NCBI GenBank assembly: GCA_019638235.1
Contig: JAHBUE010000005.1
Span: 1-64,000 of the forward strand
DNA from: Cyclobacteriaceae bacterium
Lineage (GTDB): Bacteria > Bacteroidota > Bacteroidia > Cytophagales > Cyclobacteriaceae
DNA length: 64,000 nucleotides
Direction: 5' to 3'
The position numbers were made by a program, and so were the translations under genes. Positions within the stretch are counted from its first letter, which is position 1. Every line of letters begins with the position of its first letter. Below the pieces are notes generated by a model. It searched no databases, had not been told where the DNA came from, and saw nothing but the letters and a program-made list of their open reading frames with translations. Positions 50,801-58,585 of the stretch are shown piece by piece.

Positions 50801-51877
50801 GTACACCACATCCAACGCCACACGTTTCTGGCAAATCAATAACACACGCTTGCCTGCTGCAATGCAATCGGTTATCTGGTTGCCAATCAGTTGTGATTTG
50901 CCCGTGCCCGGAGGGCCCTGCACTACTAACGATCTGCCCAACTTAATTGATTTAATGGCGTGTTCCTGCCACGCATCCATCGGAAAAACGGTGTGAATTT
51001 TCTCTTCGCGCACCGCAAGGTTTACATTTACCGGGTTATCGAACAGCGGCCCTACCTGGGTTGGATTTCGTGAGGCAAACAGTGCATCAAAAGAACTGTA
51101 TTGGTTTGTTTCAATTAATGTAAGATAGTCGGGAACAAGCTGCGAGCCGGCTTGCGGAAAAATACCCAACACGGCTTCCGGAAAAAGTTTAATCTCGCCT
51201 GTTTTTTGGTTTTGTTCAAATTCATCTTTCTTAAATTCCTGGAAAGAAAGAAGCTGGTCGGAAAACGTATCGGGATTAAAGTTTATCTCAATCCTGTCGC
51301 GCAGCAATTGATACAGTTGCGTTCTGAAAACAGTGCTGTCAGTATCAAAATCTTCAAAGTCGGTTTCCAATAATGTTTCATCCGGCCTGATGCCGTTAAA
51401 GTGCGCAAAGGCCAACAAAAAAGTTTTATTAAATGTGATGCCCGCATCTTTTCTCACTTTTAAAATCCAATCGGTTTTTCCGCGCTCAAGCGAAACAGGA
51501 AAAAAAAGTAGTGGCGCCCTAACCGGTGTTCCGTCTGCAAACTTGCCACGTGCAACAGGCCAACCAACGTGCAAATCGTACGAACCACGTTCTTCAAAAA
51601 TAAAATTATCGATGCGGTGCAGTCGCTTCAATCGTTCGCTGGCGGTATTGGCTGCCTCCATGCGACTGTCCAACAACGGGCAAATCGGTTTTTCCTTACC
51701 GGCAATCAAGGCATTAATTATAGAGAATGCCGATTCGTTTTTAAGCTGGCTGAGTTGTTGCAAATCCATCAATTGTTCGCTGTGCAGCCGAAGCAACAAC
51801 AACGAGCGATTGTTACCGCCCAGGTTGGTGAGGCGCCTCATGTAGGCTTTTAATATGGACTGCACGGAGTTAGTCAA
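47846..51877 (-). CDS. Large SF1 helicase with C-terminal nuclease-like domain
   Basis: A 1343-residue superfamily 1 (UPF1-like) helicase. Walker A VVQGPPGTGKSQ lies near 316-327, Walker B VVIFDEASQCF near 951-961, and the conserved C-terminal helicase motifs follow: GIVTFNLPQQ, NVQGDEKDIIIFSIGY and GGENRLNVAVTRAREK (about 1150-1215). The region between motifs I and II is unusually long (about 630 residues) and helical. The last 100 residues resemble the restriction-endonuclease fold often fused to such helicases (ending LEQKHWTYHRVFSRNWW), but the expected acidic active-site residues look altered. It starts 8 bp inside the HhH gene upstream. Role unknown; DNA repair or defence are both possible. 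Confidence 0.85.
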   Translation of the reverse strand: MTNSVQSILKAYMRRLTNLGGNNRSLLLLRLHSEQLMDLQQLSQLKNESAFSIINALIAGKEKPICPLLDSRMEAANTASERLKRLHRIDNFIFEERGSYDLHVGWPVARGKFADGTPVRAPLLFFPVSLERGKTDWILKVRKDAGITFNKTFLLAFAHFNGIRPDETLLETDFEDFDTDSTVFRTQLYQLLRDRIEINFNPDTFSDQLLSFQEFKKDEFEQNQKTGEIKLFPEAVLGIFPQAGSQLVPDYLTLIETNQYSSFDALFASRNPTQVGPLFDNPVNVNLAVREEKIHTVFPMDAWQEHAIKSIKLGRSLVVQGPPGTGKSQLIGNQITDCIAAGKRVLLICQKRVALDVVYNRLSQVGLSDFLGLIHDHRDDRKALYQKVARQIDRVDEYKMLNRGIDAIQTERKFFQVSRGIDQLTEELEEFRKALFDDSECGLSAKELYLTSNPTVEGINITQSYQQFHFDVVNDFVNKLKQYIRYAALFEVEDYPWRNRISFGSFTLTDLKKIATCIDDVPEVQSSVSVQLEAVTGASLNLEDCEVLSKRRPDVDEMITLLADEISYHFFKAMIDETDAETSLLWLQNMERLVMNCFAGDGVEISLRNDQIGVCQGALQQRMVARRSLVRRIRWEMFSDHKFFLKRVLIANGLEYNKKGLKSLEARIDNRLNLEHHLTALKEKAWLIDMPEDYQQKSFKKWFEKQKGAVRAKLLLGELREVRDGIHPANYNRDEFIRLIWKIMDILTPVQEHREHWQKYLTPYQITQLIHQPDKKDEWNAILKRDFDNLSEFDRIKEGLLPHEKETINRLFDKVQRWDVDTFISMFQNSLRVSWIEHIETKYPVLRSASTLKMNDMQSELQRLSDEKTSLSKEILLLRAREGICESMEYNRLNNRVTYRDLHHQVTKKKKIWPVRKLISEYYTELFKLVPCWMASPESVSAIFPMEQLFDVVIFDEASQCFAERGIPALCRGNQVLIAGDDKQLRPFELYQSRMEEDAEGVELEVDSLLELSSKYLETTYLRGHYRSKSLELIDFSNQHFYNNKLQLLPDKRVLDLREPAIEYMKVDGVWENQTNLEEVIRVVELVLGYMRDYPEKEIGIVTFNLPQQMLIMDLLEETCMNASLSVPKSLFVKNIENVQGDEKDIIIFSIGYAPDKRKKMSMQFGSLNVAGGENRLNVAVTRAREKIIIVSSIWPEELRVDGVQNDGPKLLKQYLEYAREVSEGKFKPVQPEHSQHNADWYLRSAIVRWSVAEQTAFTFETGSLPSADITLTRNNKPEGMLFTDDVLYEQMYSIKDAHVYTPQLLEQKHWTYHRVFSRNWWMDRERVQHELTRYIYQLNESS

Positions 51878-52769
51878 CGGTAAGATAGGGTTTCAATTTC
51901 TCAAGCTGTGCCGCATCAAGTTGCACAATTTTCCTAAGGTCATCAATGTGTTCATACCGGCCATGCTGAAATCGATAAGTGACAATGGCTGTGGCCATTC
52001 GCTTCGATATATATGGATGAACGACCAATTCGCCTTCTGTGGCCTGGTTAATATTTAACGTGCGCACCTGGAAATCGGGCTGAATAAACGAGGCGCTGTC
52101 TAAGCGAAGAACAACTGCCGAGTCAAGCCCATAAATTTCATACACTTGTTGCCTGCTGATAAAGCCGCCCATTGATTCGCGATAATTTACAATACGGGTT
52201 GAGATTTTTGAACCGATTCCATATATCGTTTTCAGCAAGGTTGTATCTGCACGGTTCAAATCAAACTTAACCGGGGCGGGTCTTTTCGTTCCGGGCGGCA
52301 AAGCAACCAATTTTTTCTCTTCTCTTGCAAGTGTTTCGGGAAGATTTATAAAAGGCACCAATATTTTATAGAAAGAAGAGTCCATACCATACAAACGAAG
52401 CAAATCCTGTTTTACCCTGAACTGCCCACCCTTATTCCGGTAGTTTATAAGCCGGTTTGTAAGCCCCGCAGAAAAGCCTAGTGCACGTAACTCATCCAAC
52501 GATGCAGAATTGGGATTGAACTCAAACAACCTGACCGGCACCTCCTCCTCTACGGGCAGCGTGTTAACTTCGCTTGCCTGCCAGTTGGCCGTCAGGCTGT
52601 CTAATAAAATTCTTTCCTTAGAAAAATCGCGCGGTTGGCGGCTTATCCACCATTGGTAAACCGGTGCGGAAAAGATAAGCACCGCAAGCAACGGAAGCAG
52701 GATGATGAACCCGTTTGTCTGCGCACGGGAAAATCCAAAAAAAATCCTTATCCACTTTCTGGGGTTCAT
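51870..52769 (-). CDS. Membrane-anchored helix-hairpin-helix protein (ComEA-like)
   Basis: A 299-residue protein with one N-terminal transmembrane segment (about 21-40) and three HhH repeats: near 75-110 (FNPNSASLDELRALGFSAGL), 170-215 (FDLNRADTTLLKTIYGIGSK) and 235-299 (LNINQATEGELVVHPYISKR). HhH pairs bind DNA non-specifically; similar proteins are called ComEA-like, after the competence DNA receptor. Its gene overlaps the helicase gene by 8 bp, which implies joint expression and perhaps joint work on DNA. Membrane topology would place the HhH repeats outside the cytoplasm if the N-terminus is inside. Confidence 0.85.
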   Translation of the reverse strand: MNPRKWIRIFFGFSRAQTNGFIILLPLLAVLIFSAPVYQWWISRQPRDFSKERILLDSLTANWQASEVNTLPVEEEVPVRLFEFNPNSASLDELRALGFSAGLTNRLINYRNKGGQFRVKQDLLRLYGMDSSFYKILVPFINLPETLAREEKKLVALPPGTKRPAPVKFDLNRADTTLLKTIYGIGSKISTRIVNYRESMGGFISRQQVYEIYGLDSAVVLRLDSASFIQPDFQVRTLNINQATEGELVVHPYISKRMATAIVTYRFQHGRYEHIDDLRKIVQLDAAQLEKLKPYLTVD

Positions 52770-52877
52770 CGCACAAACTATACATTAACAAATTAAATAT
52801 AAAACCTTGTGCGCGCTTTTTGGCTTTCTTTCCTGTAATTATCAACTTTAAGACCCGACTTACTCAAAACACAACCG

Positions 52878-53369
52878 TTGGCTGGAGAACAAGAACATTA
52901 TTTTGTAAACCTGGTAAATGAACACCAGGGGCTGATTCATAAGGTTTGTAACCTGTATGAGTCAGACAGAGAGGCGCGCGATGACCTCTTTCAGGAAATT
53001 GTGCTGCAACTCTGGAAGTCGTTCCACACCTTCAGGGGCGAGGCAAAAATCACCACCTGGATGTACCGCATCGCATTAAATACCGCCATTTCGGGTTTGC
53101 GCAAACAAAAACGAGGGTTAAAAACCGAAGACCTGAATGAGCGACATTTTAACCTGTCGGATGTTTCATCGGATGACCAGGAAGAAAACCTGCAAAAGTT
53201 GCAGTGGAGCATCCGGCAACTATCAGAAATAGAACGGGCAATTATCATGATGGCGTTAGACGAAGTGCCGTATGATGAGATTGCCGAAACCATAGGCATT
53301 ACACAAAACAATGTACGGGTGCGGATGAACCGCATACGCGAAAAACTTCGGAAACTTATGACCCCATAA
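52878..53369 (+). CDS. ECF-type RNA polymerase sigma factor
   Basis: A 163-residue sigma-70-family factor with region 2 (about 22-85: RDDLFQEIVLQLWKSFHTF and TWMYRIALNTAISGLRKQ) and region 4 (about 108-160: SEIERAIIMMALDEVPYDEI and QNNVRVRMNRIREKLRKL). The start is TTG at 52878; the protein begins MAGEQEHYF and no ATG is available before the conserved part. The membrane protein gene 2 bp downstream is a likely regulator. Target promoters are unknown, and it is not linked to the STN receptors. Confidence 0.9.
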   Translation: MAGEQEHYFVNLVNEHQGLIHKVCNLYESDREARDDLFQEIVLQLWKSFHTFRGEAKITTWMYRIALNTAISGLRKQKRGLKTEDLNERHFNLSDVSSDDQEENLQKLQWSIRQLSEIERAIIMMALDEVPYDEIAETIGITQNNVRVRMNRIREKLRKLMTP

Positions 53370-53371
53370 GC

Positions 53372-53983
53372 ATGGAAGAATTAGACGATTTAAAATCGAT
53401 TTGGAAAAAGCAGGAACGCTTTGAAACCAAAAATGAAAATGAGTTGCTGCAAATGCTTGGGCGGAGCAGCAATACCATTGTCAGCAAGCTGAAACGAAAC
53501 GTATGGATTGAACTCATCTTTACCGTAACCTATATGGCAGCGCTGGGCATCTATACCACCACTATACCGTATGGTTCACTTATGTGGACAATCCTCGCCT
53601 TGCTGGTGCTGTTTATTTCATATACACTTTATTATGTGAAAAAATTAGTGTTACTCAACAAGTACGATACATTAACGGATAACCTGAAAACCAACCTGCA
53701 TCATTTACTCGAACGGCTCGATGCCTATCTGAAATTTTACAAGCGCAGTTACACTATACTATACCCGGTGTTTTTTATCCTCGGTATTCTGTTCGGCTCA
53801 ATGGAAAGAGGCTTCGACAGATTCATATCTAAGTTTCAAGACCCGCTCTATACCGCTTCGTTCATACTCCTGTCTATCGTATTTATGGTTGGCATTTATA
53901 CGATTACCGATTGGTACCTGAAAAAGCTGTATGGAAATCATATAGCAAAACTACGGGCATTGCTTGATGACCTGAAGAGTTGA
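53372..53983 (+). CDS. Four-TM membrane protein, probable sigma-factor regulator
   Basis: A 203-residue protein starting 2 bp after the sigma-factor stop. The cytoplasmic N-terminus begins EELDDLKSIWKKQ, a short helix seen in Bacteroidota membrane partners of ECF sigma factors. Four hydrophobic segments occur near 47-65, 70-90, 128-145 and 160-178. There is no zinc-binding anti-sigma motif (HxxxCxxC), so it is not a classic ZAS protein. The anti-sigma role is inferred from gene order only. Confidence 0.7.
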   Translation: MEELDDLKSIWKKQERFETKNENELLQMLGRSSNTIVSKLKRNVWIELIFTVTYMAALGIYTTTIPYGSLMWTILALLVLFISYTLYYVKKLVLLNKYDTLTDNLKTNLHHLLERLDAYLKFYKRSYTILYPVFFILGILFGSMERGFDRFISKFQDPLYTASFILLSIVFMVGIYTITDWYLKKLYGNHIAKLRALLDDLKS

Positions 53984-54065
53984 AAAACTAACGATTAATT
54001 AAAGCGATTATAAACCAGCTTTACTTGTTTTTAAAGATATTTGCCCCGCTAAACTGATTTGCGTT

Positions 54066-54824
54066 ATGAACCGATTGATTTTTACCGTACTGTTTTGTTC
54101 TGTTTCGTTCCTGTCGTGGGGATGGGGCGCCACCGGCCACCGCGCTACGGGTTATGTTGCCAATAAGTACCTGAACAAAAAAGCACGGAAAGCCATTGAA
54201 CGAATTTTAAACGGGCAGTCGCTGGCTATGGCAAGCACCTGGATGGACGATATTAAGTCCGATTCAACATACAGGTTTATGGACGACTGGCATTGGGTTA
54301 CTATACCCGATGGCATGAGCTACGAAGAAGCGGAGAAAAATCCGAAAGGAGATATTATTGCTACCCTTGAACGGGTAATTGCCGAACTCAAAAGCAAAAA
54401 ATTAACCCCAGAAAAAGAGGCCGAGTATGTAAAAATTCTTATTCACTTAGTTGGCGACATACACCAACCCCTGCACGTGGGCAGGCCCGACCGGGGCGGA
54501 AATGACATAAAAATTATGTGGTTCCGCACCGACACCAATCTTCATACCGTTTGGGATAGCGATATGATTAACGGAACAAGGTTAAGCTACACCGAATTGG
54601 CCGAGTCGCTCGACAAGCCTTCAGTTGCACAACTTCAACAGTTGCAGAAAGCCTCCGTAAGAGATTGGGCGAAAGAGAGCGTAAGTTACCGGCCACAAAT
54701 TTATACCTACGGCACCGGAAGAATAGGCTATGAATACCAGTACCGGAACTTTGACCTTGTTCGTGAGCGTTTGTTGCAGGCAGGCGTTCGGCTGGCCGGA
54801 GTGCTGAATGAGATTTATGGATAA
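54066..54824 (+). CDS. S1/P1-family zinc nuclease, secreted
   Basis: A 252-residue exported nuclease of the S1/P1 family, which cuts single-stranded nucleic acids and 3'-nucleotides using three zinc ions. The signal peptide appears to end before Trp20, so the mature protein begins WGATGH, matching the mature P1 N-terminus where Trp1 and His6 bind zinc. Further ligands are in STWMDDIKS (about 57-65), DWHWV (about 76-80), HLVGDIHQPLHVG (about 132-144) and LHTVWDSDMI (about 158-167). All ligand motifs are present. It is a stand-alone gene; phosphate or nucleotide scavenging is the usual role. Confidence 0.93.
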   Translation: MNRLIFTVLFCSVSFLSWGWGATGHRATGYVANKYLNKKARKAIERILNGQSLAMASTWMDDIKSDSTYRFMDDWHWVTIPDGMSYEEAEKNPKGDIIATLERVIAELKSKKLTPEKEAEYVKILIHLVGDIHQPLHVGRPDRGGNDIKIMWFRTDTNLHTVWDSDMINGTRLSYTELAESLDKPSVAQLQQLQKASVRDWAKESVSYRPQIYTYGTGRIGYEYQYRNFDLVRERLLQAGVRLAGVLNEIYG

Positions 54825-54828
54825 TTTT

Positions 54829-54836
54829 TAACTTTG
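54829..54836 (+). promoter_or_regulatory. -7 promoter box of tRNA-Arg
   Basis: TAACTTTG matches TAnnTTTG exactly, beginning 4 bp after the nuclease stop. Initiation near 54842 is about 12 nt before the mature tRNA. Confidence 0.6.
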
Positions 54837-54853
54837 CCACTTAAATTTTCTTT

Positions 54854-54928
54854 GGCCCCGTAGTTCAATGGATAGAATAGAAGTTTCCTAAACTTTAGAT
54901 ACAGGTTCGATTCCTGTCGGGGCTACCA
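54854..54928 (+). tRNA. tRNA-Arg (anticodon CCT)
   Basis: Acceptor GGCCCCG (54854-54860) pairs with CGGGGCT (one G-U) ending at 54924; discriminator A at 54925, with CCA at 54926-54928 that may be encoded. The anticodon stem is 54880-54884 with 54892-54896 and loop TTCCTAA, giving anticodon CCT at 54887-54889, which reads AGG. The T arm is ACAGG-TTCGATT-CCTGT. Confidence 0.95.
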
Positions 54929-54957
54929 AGACCTCTTACGCCTAAAAACTCTAAGCC

Positions 54958-55564
54958 ATGAAAAATCTCGATTACGTCATGCCTTGTTTTATTAGCACAG
55001 ACTTGAAAATTTCGGTTTCATTCTAGGTTGATAAACTTGGGTTTGAAATCCGGTATATCGGCCCGGATGAAAACCCATATTGGGCTATTGTTGGCCGCGA
55101 TAATATTTCCATTATGCTTAAAGCTGTTGCACCCGGTATACAGCCTATTCCTAATCGTACACGCCACGAATGGGCACCCACGGATGCTTATATTTCCGTT
55201 GCCGCCCCCCTCCGGATCAGCAACATAAAAAAGGCCATTACCTTATTATACGCAGGTGCTCGATTTTAAACTGAAATACCCGGATACTCTACCGGATGAA
55301 TGGGTAGTCGATCTGGTTAACGGAGATGCCGAACTTATGCTCACCAGCCTGGAAGGCGACCAACGCGCAGCCATTAATGTGTATGCGCTTGTGGATGATG
55401 TAGATACGCTGTTTCAAAAGTATCTGCAAAGAGGATTGAAGATACCGAACAAAAAGGATTCTCCTGTTCACCAAAGCCCGATAGACCAACCCTGGGGGAT
55501 GAGAGAATTTTATGTAACGGATGAAGACGGCAACACCCTGCGGTTTGGCACACACATCAAATAA
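54958..55564 (+). pseudogene. Glyoxalase/bleomycin-resistance (VOC) gene, decayed and fused from two parts
   Basis: From ATG 54958 the frame MKNLDYVMPCFISTDLKISV hits an amber stop at 55024-55026, then continues as a VOC N-terminal half (DKLGFEIRYIGPDENPYWAI, then IMLKAVAPG). After DAYISV near 55200 a new VOC start appears (RISNIKKAIT), followed by a one-base shift near 55243 into the frame that encodes YYTQVLDFKLKYPD and runs to 55564 through DDVDTLF and PWGMREFYVTDEDGNTLRFG. The second half remains open from 55256 (GTG), but lacks its first strand. So two VOC-type units were joined by deletion, with one stop and one frameshift. It directly follows tRNA-Arg. Confidence 0.85.
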
Positions 55565-55579
55565 AAATTGGTTTAACCT

Positions 55580-56779
55580 TTAAACCTGCTCCGTTCTGAA
55601 CGGTGCAAACTCATATCCGTCTTTCAAAAAGTTGGGAAAAATTTTAACGTGCTCTTTCTTCACCTCATCGAACAACAACTTTTTAAGCTCAACCATATTC
55701 TCACCTGTTTCGGCTGAAACGAAAATTACCTGCGCAAAGCCGTGGTCGTTATAATACCGCTTCATCGATTCGAGGTCTAACGGCTCTTCTGTTTGTTTCG
55801 CGTTAAGCAAATCAACTTTGTTCAATACCAGGATAACCGGAATTTGCGATGCGCCAATATCGGCCAATGTATTACTTACTACTTCAATATGACTTTCGTG
55901 GTAAGGATGCGAAACATCCACAACGTGCACTAAAATGTTAGCCTCCCGAACTTCATCCAACGTTGACTTAAATGATTCAATCAGGTGATGAGGCAGCTTT
56001 CGGATAAACCCTACCGTATCGGACAGCAAAAACGGAATGTTGCCAAACGTCACCTTTCGCACAGTGGCATCAACCGTAGCAAACAATTTGTTTTCGGCCA
56101 ACACACCCGAACCCGACAGCACATTCATCAGCGTTGATTTACCGGCATTGGTATAACCCACTAATGCGACCCGCACAATGTTACTCCTGGACTTGCGCTG
56201 GGTTTTACGCTGCTTATCAATTTTCTCAAGTTCATCTTTCAATAAACTGATTCTATACCGGATATTCCTTCGGTCGGTTTCAATTTCGCGCTCACCGGCA
56301 CCGCCACGGGTTCCTGTTCCACCGCGCTGGCGTTCAAGGTGCGTCCATAGGCGGGTTAATCGCGGAAGCAAGTATTGATTGCGTGCTAATTCTACCTGGG
56401 TGCGGGCCTGGGCAGTTTGTGCCCGCCTCAAAAAAATATCCAGTATCAGCAAACTCCGGTCATAGATTTTAACACCCTGCTCGCGGTCTTTCGGGTTCAG
56501 TTCTTTTTCTAAGTTGCGCAATTGCGAGGGCGAAAGGTCATCATCAAAAACAACGGTTGTAATGTTATTTTCAAACACATAGGCTTTCAGCTCCTCAATT
56601 TTTCCTTTTCCGATAAAGAAACGCGAATCGGGAGCCTTCAGGTTCTGAACCACCCTTTTAACCGTTATAATCCCTGCCGTTTCTGCCAAAAAAGCCAGTT
56701 CATCAAGATGCTCCGTTGTTAACTCTGGTTGGCGTGCATCGCCAATCGCCACCAAAACCGCTGTATGCCTGCTACTCAT
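55580..56779 (-). CDS. hflX: GTPase HflX (ribosome-associated)
   Basis: A 399-residue GTPase that splits or rescues stalled ribosomes after stress. The N-terminal HflX domain (about 20-190) contains DDDLSPSQLRNLEK and the RGGTGTRGGAGEREIETDRR loop. The G domain has G1 GYTNAGKST near 208-216, G3 DTVGF near 255-259 and G4 NKVD near 323-326. Length is normal. The promoter box at 56787-56794 would give a nearly leaderless mRNA. It is divergent from the polysaccharide operon. Confidence 0.96.
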   Translation of the reverse strand: MSSRHTAVLVAIGDARQPELTTEHLDELAFLAETAGIITVKRVVQNLKAPDSRFFIGKGKIEELKAYVFENNITTVVFDDDLSPSQLRNLEKELNPKDREQGVKIYDRSLLILDIFLRRAQTAQARTQVELARNQYLLPRLTRLWTHLERQRGGTGTRGGAGEREIETDRRNIRYRISLLKDELEKIDKQRKTQRKSRSNIVRVALVGYTNAGKSTLMNVLSGSGVLAENKLFATVDATVRKVTFGNIPFLLSDTVGFIRKLPHHLIESFKSTLDEVREANILVHVVDVSHPYHESHIEVVSNTLADIGASQIPVILVLNKVDLLNAKQTEEPLDLESMKRYYNDHGFAQVIFVSAETGENMVELKKLLFDEVKKEHVKIFPNFLKDGYEFAPFRTEQV

Positions 56780-56786
56780 AAAGGTG

Positions 56787-56794
56787 CAAAGGTA
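56787..56794 (-). promoter_or_regulatory. -7 promoter box of hflX
   Basis: The minus strand reads TACCTTTG (TAnnTTTG) followed by GCA. Predicted initiation near 56781 places ATG 56779 about 2 nt into the mRNA. Confidence 0.6.
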
Positions 56795-56822
56795 GCACGA
56801 TTAAACATTTTCTTCGTTAGGT

Positions 56823-56840
56823 TACTTTTGTGTAGCTTTG
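56823..56840 (+). promoter_or_regulatory. Two overlapping-range -7 boxes before the polysaccharide operon
   Basis: TACTTTTG (56823-56830) and TAGCTTTG (56833-56840) both match TAnnTTTG. Either would give a 5' leader of about 65-75 nt before the glycosyltransferase ATG at 56911. Confidence 0.5.
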
Positions 56841-56910
56841 TCGATTAAAAACCGGTTTAATCGAGGGTAAAAACGTTTTATCCCGTATTCCGGAAGGCTT
56901 AATCAGATTC

Positions 56911-58014
56911 ATGAAAGTTGCAATCGTCCTAAACACATCCTGGAACATCTACAATTTCAGGTTAAGCCTGATCCGGTCACTCCAGGAGCAAGGCCACGAA
57001 ATTTACACCATCGCACCGGCAGACAGTTATACCTCATTTTTGGAAGAACAGGGGTGCAAACACTACGACCTGAAAATGGACAGCCGGGGGGCAAACCCAA
57101 TAAAAGATGCTGCCCTTATTTTTGAATTGTATTCGATATACCGGAAAATCAGACCGGACGTAATTCTGCATTACACCATTAAGCCCAATGTTTACGGTAC
57201 GCTGGCTGCTGCCTTACTGCGTATTCCGGTTGTGAACAATGTATGCGGCCTGGGCACGGTGTTCCTTAAAAACGGTCTGCTGTCCATTATGGCAAAGTTC
57301 CTGTACCGGTTAAGTTTCCGCTTTGCGCGAAAGGTGTTTTTCCAAAACCCGGACGATTTAAAACTTTTCTTAGATGAAAACCTGGTTAAAAAACAGGCCG
57401 TAGATTTAATTCCCGGATCTGGAATAGATTTAAAACGGTTCGCACCGGTAAACTACCAGCGCAATCCTAAATTTACATTTCTGCTCATCTCAAGGCTTAT
57501 CACAGATAAGGGTATTCTTGAATACATTGATGCAGTTAAGAAATTGAAAGCTGAAGGCATAGAAGCAAAATTCCAGGTGCTTGGCGCGATGGACCCCGAA
57601 CATAAGCGGGGCATTAATAAAGAGGTGATTCAATCCTGGATAAATTCTGGCACAATTGAATATCTCGGCACCACCGATGATGTGCGTCATTTTATTCAAC
57701 AGGCGGATTGTGTGGTTCTCCCCTCGTATCGTGAAGGAACACCCCGCACCTTGCTTGAAGCTGCAAGCTCTTCTAAACCCATTATCGCTACCGATGTTCC
57801 GGGCTGCAACCAGGTTGTTGAACACCAGGTAAACGGATTGCTTTGCAAATTAAAAGATGCCGATGACCTGGCACACCAGATGCGCACACTGGCTGGTATG
57901 GATGATAATACACTCCAGGCTTTTGGAACCAATGGCCGCAAAAAAATGGAAGCGCAATTTGACGAGTCCATTGTTATTAACAAGTACCTGCACGCCATAC
58001 ACGAAGTAAGATAG
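56911..58014 (+). CDS. Family 4 glycosyltransferase
   Basis: A 367-residue GT-B fold enzyme of the GT4 family. The N-terminal half has the acceptor-side NVCGLGTVF (about 109-117) and the C-terminal half the nucleotide-sugar motif SYREGTPRTLLEAASSSKPI near 272-291, with the conserved Glu pair, then GCNQVVEHQVNGLL. It probably adds a sugar to the lipid-linked repeat of the exopolysaccharide made by this operon; N-acetyl-hexosamine or galactose transfer (as in similar capsule enzymes) cannot be decided. First gene of a co-directional run, 4 bp before rfbC. Confidence 0.88.
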   Translation: MKVAIVLNTSWNIYNFRLSLIRSLQEQGHEIYTIAPADSYTSFLEEQGCKHYDLKMDSRGANPIKDAALIFELYSIYRKIRPDVILHYTIKPNVYGTLAAALLRIPVVNNVCGLGTVFLKNGLLSIMAKFLYRLSFRFARKVFFQNPDDLKLFLDENLVKKQAVDLIPGSGIDLKRFAPVNYQRNPKFTFLLISRLITDKGILEYIDAVKKLKAEGIEAKFQVLGAMDPEHKRGINKEVIQSWINSGTIEYLGTTDDVRHFIQQADCVVLPSYREGTPRTLLEAASSSKPIIATDVPGCNQVVEHQVNGLLCKLKDADDLAHQMRTLAGMDDNTLQAFGTNGRKKMEAQFDESIVINKYLHAIHEVR

Positions 58015-58018
58015 ATTC

Positions 58019-58573
58019 ATGCAGGTTATTCAAACAGGTATTAAGGGCTTACTTGAAATTATTCCGCAGGTTTACCAGGATAACCGAGGTTGGTTTCTGG
58101 AATTTTATAAGGAAGAATCGTTTCATCCTGCAGGAATAACAGACCGTTTTACGCAGGAAAACTTATCCTTTTCTAAAAAGGGGGTAATACGCGGAATGCA
58201 CTTTCAATACCCTCCTTTTGAGCAAGCGAAGCTGGTTTCGATATTAAAAGGCAGGGTGCTGGATGTTGTGATTGACCTTCGCAAAGGGTCTGAAACGTTT
58301 GGAAAGGTTTACAGTTGCGTATTGGATAGCGAACGCCATAACCTGCTGATGGTGCCCGAAGGGTTTGCCCATGGTTTTGCCGCGCTGGAAGACTCGCTCT
58401 TTTTATATAAGACATCCAACGCCTACAACCGCGAGGCTGAAGGCGGTATTGTGTGGAACGACCCTCAGCTTAATATCCAATGGCCCTTTACCGACCCGAT
58501 TATCTCTGAAAAGGACAGGAACCTGCCCACACTCGAAGAGTTGTTAAGAAAATCGTTAATTTCACGGGATTAA
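58019..58573 (+). CDS. rfbC: dTDP-4-dehydrorhamnose 3,5-epimerase
   Basis: A 184-residue cupin-fold epimerase in dTDP-L-rhamnose synthesis. Typical features are YQDNRGWFLEFYKEESF near 18-34, TQENLSFSKKGVIRGMHFQ near 41-59 with the catalytic His, KLVSILKGRVLDVVIDLRKG near 69-88 and VPEGFAHGFAALED near 108-121 with the second His. Length is standard. The rfbA, rfbB and rfbD partners are not in this window, so either they lie elsewhere or only this step is supplied here. It begins 4 bp after the glycosyltransferase stop. Confidence 0.95.
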   Translation: MQVIQTGIKGLLEIIPQVYQDNRGWFLEFYKEESFHPAGITDRFTQENLSFSKKGVIRGMHFQYPPFEQAKLVSILKGRVLDVVIDLRKGSETFGKVYSCVLDSERHNLLMVPEGFAHGFAALEDSLFLYKTSNAYNREAEGGIVWNDPQLNIQWPFTDPIISEKDRNLPTLEELLRKSLISRD

Positions 58574-58585
58574 ACTCCTACAACA

